A DNA stretch of 35,024 bases from an uncultured Acidobacteriota bacterium (GTDB lineage Bacteria; Acidobacteriota; Polarisedimenticolia; Polarisedimenticolales; Polarisedimenticolaceae), in NCBI GenBank assembly GCA_945787955.1, contig CALZKF010000007.1:12057-47080 (forward strand), in the 5' to 3' direction. Below the pieces are notes generated by a model that worked only from the letters and a program-made list of their open reading frames with translations, ran no database searches and was not told the origin of the DNA. The position numbers and the translations under genes were made by a program. Positions within the stretch are counted from its first letter, which is position 1. Every line of letters begins with the position of its first letter. Positions 30,957 through 35,024 of the stretch are shown one piece after another.

Positions 30957-33543
30957 AAGGTTCGCACGGGTTGAGGCGATTTTCCAGGAGGCGCTCCCCC
31001 TTTCGGGACTGGAGCGGGATGACTGTCTGGCCCGCAGGTGCGGGGACGATTCGGACCTGAAACAGCAGGTCCTGTCCCTTCTGGCCGCTCACGACCAGGC
31101 GGGCGACCTGCTGGACCGGCCGGTAGTACCCCGCAGGCCCGACCAGGGACGGCTGGCGGAAACCAGGATCGGTCCTTACAAGCTTCTGAGAAAAATCGGC
31201 GAGGGCGGTATGAGCGAGGTCTACCTCGCGGTGCGCGCCGATGACGAATACCAGAAGCGGGTCGCACTGAAGATCATCCGCCAGGACCTGGACCGTGATG
31301 AGATGCTGCGGCGGTTCCGGATCGAACGACAGATCCTGGCCGGCCTGAATCATCCCAACATCGCCACCCTGTTCGACGGCGGCACCACCGAAGACGGGCT
31401 ACCGTTTTTCGTCATGGAGTACATCGACGGCACGCCGATCGACCTGTACTGCGACGAAAACGGCCTGACCCTTCCCCGGCGCGTGGAGCTGTTCCGGTCG
31501 GTCTGTTCGGCGGTGCAGTTCGCCCATCAGAACCTGGTCATCCACCGGGACATCAAGGCGTCCAATATCCTGGTCACCGCCGACGGTACGCCCAAACTGC
31601 TGGACTTCGGGATCGCCAAGCTGATCAACCCGGACCATCTGGCCGGCGACATGGAATTCACCATCACCGGAGTCCGGCCGATGACCCCCCGTTACGCCAG
31701 CCCGGAACAGATCGAGGGACGCCAGGTTGGAACGCCCAGCGACATCTATTCCCTGGGAGTCCTGCTGTACATCCTGCTGACCGGAGTACGCCCCCACCGG
31801 CTCAAGGGCCGCCCCGCCACCGAGCTGAGCAGGATCATCCTGGAGGAAGACGCCGAACGACCAAGCACCGCCGTGGCCCGCGCCGGCAGCTCCGTGCCCA
31901 ACATCGAACCGGGGCAATTGCAGCGGCAACTGACCGGGGATCTGGACAACATCATCCTGAAGGCGCTGCGTAAACAGCCTCAGAGGCGCTACCCGTCGGT
32001 GGAACATTTCGCCGAGGATCTCCGCAGGCACCAGGCCGGGTTGCCGGTGATGGCCCGCAAAGACACCTTCGGCTACCGGGCACACAAGTTCATCCGCCGC
32101 AACCTCCTGGGCGTCAGCGCCGCGGCGGTCATCATGGCGCTGGTTGTGGCGTTCGGCGTGGTCATGGCGATCCAGGCCAACCGCATCCGCCATGAGCGGG
32201 ACCAGGCCCAGCTGGAGCGTGACCGGGCGGAGCAGGTGGTCGGCTTCATGGAAGAGATTTTCGGCGTCACCGATCCGTACGAGGCGGACGGAGAAGAATT
32301 GACGGCGTCGGAAATCCTGGAGCGCGGGGCGGCCCGTGTCACCGGCGAACTGAACGATCAGCCGATCGTTCAGGCCACTCTGTTGCAGAAGATCGGCAAC
32401 GTGTACCTCCACCTGGGGCGGTACGACCAGGCGGAACCGGCCATGAAGCAGGCCCTTGAGATCCGGCGGCGGGAACTGTCCCCCGGGCACCACGATATCG
32501 GCAGATCCCTTCAGAGCCTCGGCCTCCTCCACGCCCAGAAGGGCGATCTCGAGAAAGGCGAGCAACTGATCCGGGAGGCGGTCCGGATCCTGGTGGCCGC
32601 CGAGACGACTCCCGGTGAGTACTCGGTCAAGCCCCGGCTGGAACTGGGGGTAGTTCTACGGAAAAGCGGCCAGTACGAGGAAGCCGAACAGGTGTATACC
32701 GCCGTTCTGGAGCTGCAGCACAACTTCAAAGACGACGACGTCCTGGCGTCGGCAAAGAACAACATGGCTGCGCTTCTGGCAAGCACCGGCCGGCTGGAGG
32801 AGGCCGAGCTGATGCTCCAGGAAACCCTGGCCCTTCGCAGGAAGGTCCATAGTGACCTCCATCCCCAGACCGCCCAGGCTCTCAGCAACCTGGGCGCGGT
32901 GCTGGGCATGCAGGGAAAATACGACGAGGCGGAGCCGCACCTGCGGGAATCGCTGGCATCGTTCAGGGAAGTGCTGCCTGCCGGACATCCGTCCCTGGTG
33001 GAAGCGCTCAACAACCTGGGGAAGCTGCTGCGCAGGATGGGTAAAACGGTCGAGGCTGAACCGCTGGTGCGGGAGGCGCTGGAGATCCAGCAGTCCACAG
33101 CCGGACCGGGACATCCCCAGGTGGGGATCCTGTACGCCACACTGGCCGAACTGCTACAGGCCCAGAAGCGCTATGACGAGGCGGAAGACAGTATCCGCAA
33201 GGCGGTCGCCATCTCCAAAGCGGCCTATTCCGGGCCCCACGTCAGCACGGGCAACGCCCTCATCCGCCAGGGCATGCTCACCATGGACCAGGGGATGCCG
33301 GAAGATGCCGAGCCGCTTTACCGGGAGGCACGGGAGATTTACCAGGCGACCCTGGCGGAAGGCCACTGGAAGCATGGCGGCGCTGAGAGCCGGCTGGGCG
33401 AAAGCCTGGCCGCCCAGGGCAAGCTGGAAGAAGGACTGGCCCTCATGCGGTCCGGACTGGCCACCCTGGAGGCCGGACTGGGCCCGGATCACCCCGGCAC
33501 CCGGGAGGCCAGGGAGCGGTTGGATCGGATCCGCCACCCATAA
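30946..33543 (+). CDS. Transmembrane Ser/Thr protein kinase with C-terminal TPR array
   Basis: This 865-residue membrane kinase has the kinase domain at about 78-355: glycine loop IGEGGMSEV (84-92), Lys109, catalytic HRDIK (200-204), DFG (220-222) and TPRYASPEQ activation end. One transmembrane helix lies at about 388-408 (VSAAAVIMALVVAFGVVMAIQ). Roughly nine TPRs of about 42 residues, kinesin light chain type, follow to the end and should face the outside of the cytoplasmic membrane. It probably senses an envelope signal and phosphorylates cytoplasmic targets, possibly the sigma factor whose gene it overlaps by 11 nt. All catalytic residues are present. Confidence 0.94.
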   Translation: MDAERFARVEAIFQEALPLSGLERDDCLARRCGDDSDLKQQVLSLLAAHDQAGDLLDRPVVPRRPDQGRLAETRIGPYKLLRKIGEGGMSEVYLAVRADDEYQKRVALKIIRQDLDRDEMLRRFRIERQILAGLNHPNIATLFDGGTTEDGLPFFVMEYIDGTPIDLYCDENGLTLPRRVELFRSVCSAVQFAHQNLVIHRDIKASNILVTADGTPKLLDFGIAKLINPDHLAGDMEFTITGVRPMTPRYASPEQIEGRQVGTPSDIYSLGVLLYILLTGVRPHRLKGRPATELSRIILEEDAERPSTAVARAGSSVPNIEPGQLQRQLTGDLDNIILKALRKQPQRRYPSVEHFAEDLRRHQAGLPVMARKDTFGYRAHKFIRRNLLGVSAAAVIMALVVAFGVVMAIQANRIRHERDQAQLERDRAEQVVGFMEEIFGVTDPYEADGEELTASEILERGAARVTGELNDQPIVQATLLQKIGNVYLHLGRYDQAEPAMKQALEIRRRELSPGHHDIGRSLQSLGLLHAQKGDLEKGEQLIREAVRILVAAETTPGEYSVKPRLELGVVLRKSGQYEEAEQVYTAVLELQHNFKDDDVLASAKNNMAALLASTGRLEEAELMLQETLALRRKVHSDLHPQTAQALSNLGAVLGMQGKYDEAEPHLRESLASFREVLPAGHPSLVEALNNLGKLLRRMGKTVEAEPLVREALEIQQSTAGPGHPQVGILYATLAELLQAQKRYDEAEDSIRKAVAISKAAYSGPHVSTGNALIRQGMLTMDQGMPEDAEPLYREAREIYQATLAEGHWKHGGAESRLGESLAAQGKLEEGLALMRSGLATLEAGLGPDHPGTREARERLDRIRHP

Positions 33544-33678
33544 CTCCCCAAAAAAGCCTTCAATAAAAATGTTTTTAGTTTAAATTACATTTTTGCGTTC
33601 CGGCTGATCAGTTTCGGTCCGGGTTTTCGCCTTACCAGGTGAACTCGGGAATACGAAACTGTAATGGAGGGACTCAAA
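33544..33678 (+). promoter_or_regulatory. AT-rich gap before the subtilase gene, probable promoter region
   Basis: The 135-nt gap contains an AT-rich core (33550-33594) that stands out from the surrounding GC-rich DNA. A small dyad TAAAAATGTTTTTA lies within it. The core probably carries the protease promoter, but no clear -35/-10 pair stands out. I see no strong terminator after the kinase gene. Confidence 0.35.
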
Positions 33679-35024
33679 ATGAAGAGCATCACGCACAAAT
33701 TACTGATTTTGGTAGTAGTTGCCCTGGCAACCACACTGATCCTGGCAGCACCGGGCTCCGGAAACGGAAAGGTTTCCCGGGATCTGGCCGATCTGCTTGA
33801 ACAGGGTTCCCCCCAGGCCCGAATCATCGTCACCTATACCAGCAACATGGACGAAGCGGACCTGAACCGTGCCAGGAGCAACGGCAACAAGCTGCACCGC
33901 TCGTTCAAAGGCGGCCGCGGTTTCGCCGGCACCCTCTCGAAACTGGACATCGAAGAACTGACCCTTGATCCCAGGGTTGCTTCCATCTCCCCGGACCGCA
34001 AGGTTTTCGGCAGCATGGATATCGCCGTCGAAGCGACCGGCGCCGGCCGCATTCAGCAAAACCTGGGTCTCACCGGCAGCGGCGTGACCATCGCCCTGCT
34101 CGACTCGGGCCTGACTCCAGGCGCAGCGGTGACCGGGAACCGGATTATCGCGTCCGAGGACTTCACAGGCAGCAACGCCGCCTCACACGACGGCTTCGGT
34201 CACGGCACCCACGTGGCCGGCATCATCGGCGGCTCGGGAAAAAACGGCGCGGTGGCCGGCGTGGCCCCGGGCGTCCGGTTCGTGAACCTCAAGGTGCTGG
34301 ACGATGAAGGCGCCGGATATGCCAGCAACGTCATCGCCGCCCTGGACTACTTGATCGAGAACCGCAGGGAACTGGATGTCCGCGTCGTGAATTTGTCCCT
34401 GGGCCACCCTGTGATGGAGTCGTACCGCACCGATCCTCTGACCCAGGCGGTGGAACGGGCCTGGGCAGCCGGCCTGACCGTCATCGCCTCCGCCGGCAAC
34501 CATGGCCGGGAAGGGTACATGACCATCAACTCACCCGGGAACGATCCGTATGTTCTGACCGTCGGAGCGATGAACGACCTGAACACGGAGGTCCGGGCCG
34601 ACGACATCATCACCACCTTCAGCAGCCGGGGACCGTCCTACGGTGACCACGTTCTGAAACCGGACATGGTCGCTCCCGGCAACCGCATCCTCTCTACCCT
34701 GGCCCCTGGAGCCCGTCTGGCCGAACTGCTTCCCGAACGGGTCGAAGGCCAAAGGATCGAACTGTCCGGCAGCAGCATGGCCACCGGTGTGGTCAGCGGC
34801 GCCGCCGCGATCCTGCTGGAACGGCAACCATACATGACCAACGATCAGATCAAGGCGACCCTGATGTTCTCCGCCGACAAGATCGGCGATGAAGACCCGT
34901 TCACCGTCGGCGCCGGGTACCTGCAGCTCGTGCGCGCCCTGGCCTTCACCGGCCCGAACCCTCCGATGCGTTTCGACAGCTCCTCGCCGATCGTTCAGCG
35001 CAACCCGGAAGGCGGCGAGGTCGA
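33679..35024 (+). CDS. Secreted subtilisin-like serine protease (S8), C-terminus beyond window
   Basis: The visible part is 448 residues. A signal peptide (KLLILVVVALATTLILAAPG) and a short inhibitor I9-like propeptide (about 45-115) precede the S8 catalytic domain. The triad is D142 (ALLDSG), H175 (GHGTHVAG) and S366 (GSSMATG), with the oxyanion Asn in SAGNHG. All are intact, so it should be an active exported endopeptidase after propeptide removal. The ATG at 33679 follows GGAGGG by 7 nt. An in-frame ATG at 33664 lies on that site and is less likely. The frame is open to the right edge. Confidence 0.92.
   Translation, partial: MKSITHKLLILVVVALATTLILAAPGSGNGKVSRDLADLLEQGSPQARIIVTYTSNMDEADLNRARSNGNKLHRSFKGGRGFAGTLSKLDIEELTLDPRVASISPDRKVFGSMDIAVEATGAGRIQQNLGLTGSGVTIALLDSGLTPGAAVTGNRIIASEDFTGSNAASHDGFGHGTHVAGIIGGSGKNGAVAGVAPGVRFVNLKVLDDEGAGYASNVIAALDYLIENRRELDVRVVNLSLGHPVMESYRTDPLTQAVERAWAAGLTVIASAGNHGREGYMTINSPGNDPYVLTVGAMNDLNTEVRADDIITTFSSRGPSYGDHVLKPDMVAPGNRILSTLAPGARLAELLPERVEGQRIELSGSSMATGVVSGAAAILLERQPYMTNDQIKATLMFSADKIGDEDPFTVGAGYLQLVRALAFTGPNPPMRFDSSSPIVQRNPEGGEV

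Noticed and set aside
31399-32565. Minus-strand open frame of 388 codons opposite the kinase gene
   Set aside because: It is antisense to catalytic kinase motifs and shows no domain features.
1-35024. CRISPR array, tRNA or rRNA genes, prophage or integrase
   Set aside because: No regularly spaced direct repeats, no cloverleaf-like or rRNA-like segments and no integrase or phage proteins were seen when reading the window.

Overview
The window is a GC-rich bacterial chromosome segment (roughly 60-65 % G+C by eye) packed with genes on both strands. Many neighbouring genes overlap by 4 nt (ATGA) or abut. No intergenic gap exceeds about 140 nt, and I saw no rRNA, tRNA, CRISPR array or intact transposase gene. 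The gene mix suggests Acidobacteriota or a related environmental lineage: an ECF sigma factor paired with a membrane Ser/Thr kinase carrying TPRs, secreted M14 and S8 peptidases, a TlpA-like redoxin, an orphan cyclohexadienoyl-CoA hydratase and an AttEFGH-type ABC system. This assignment is inference; no phylogenetic marker is present.

Region 1 (1-8300, minus strand) is one tightly coupled run of ten genes read from 8300 towards 1. In order: an enoyl-CoA hydratase/isomerase, a hotdog thioesterase, a radical SAM protein, two FtsX/MacB-type permeases, a LolD-like ATPase, an AttH/CrtC-like lipocalin protein with an FtsX-like membrane N-terminus, a DUF4197 lipoprotein, a three-haem c-type cytochrome lipoprotein and an unrecognised protein cut by the window edge. 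It looks like an envelope or lipid export system with acyl-CoA enzymes at its head. A 12-bp palindrome containing TATAAT on both strands (8319-8330) lies between this run and the divergent dinB gene, which is probably leaderless.

Region 2 (8335-20318) holds dinB, an inverted-repeat element, an MscS channel, a 978-aa secreted protein fusing an M14 carboxypeptidase to a complete TlpA-like redoxin, a PDZ-only protein, an SSAT-like GNAT acetyltransferase, and a minus-strand operon mntA-hepT-molybdopterin oxidoreductase-esterase. A CNT-type nucleoside transporter with altered substrate-motif residues follows.

Region 3 (20315-25539, minus strand) reads glgC, then a second copy of the inverted-repeat element family, then a Nat-type ABC ATPase and permease, then a Dch-like hydratase. 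Upstream of glgC is an archaemetzincin-like protein that has lost its catalytic zinc motif but kept its four structural cysteines.

Region 4 (25619-35024, plus strand) starts from a compact divergent promoter shared with the archaemetzincin-like gene. It encodes a 1586-aa protein (adenylate-forming domain, helical middle, kinase-like segment, GNAT domain), then an ECF sigma factor 1 nt downstream, then an overlapping membrane Ser/Thr kinase with TPRs. A secreted subtilisin-like protease runs off the right edge. The strongest candidates for new biology are the 1586-aa protein with its signalling partners, the degenerate archaemetzincin beside it, the FtsX-AttH rearrangement, and the M14-TlpA fusion.
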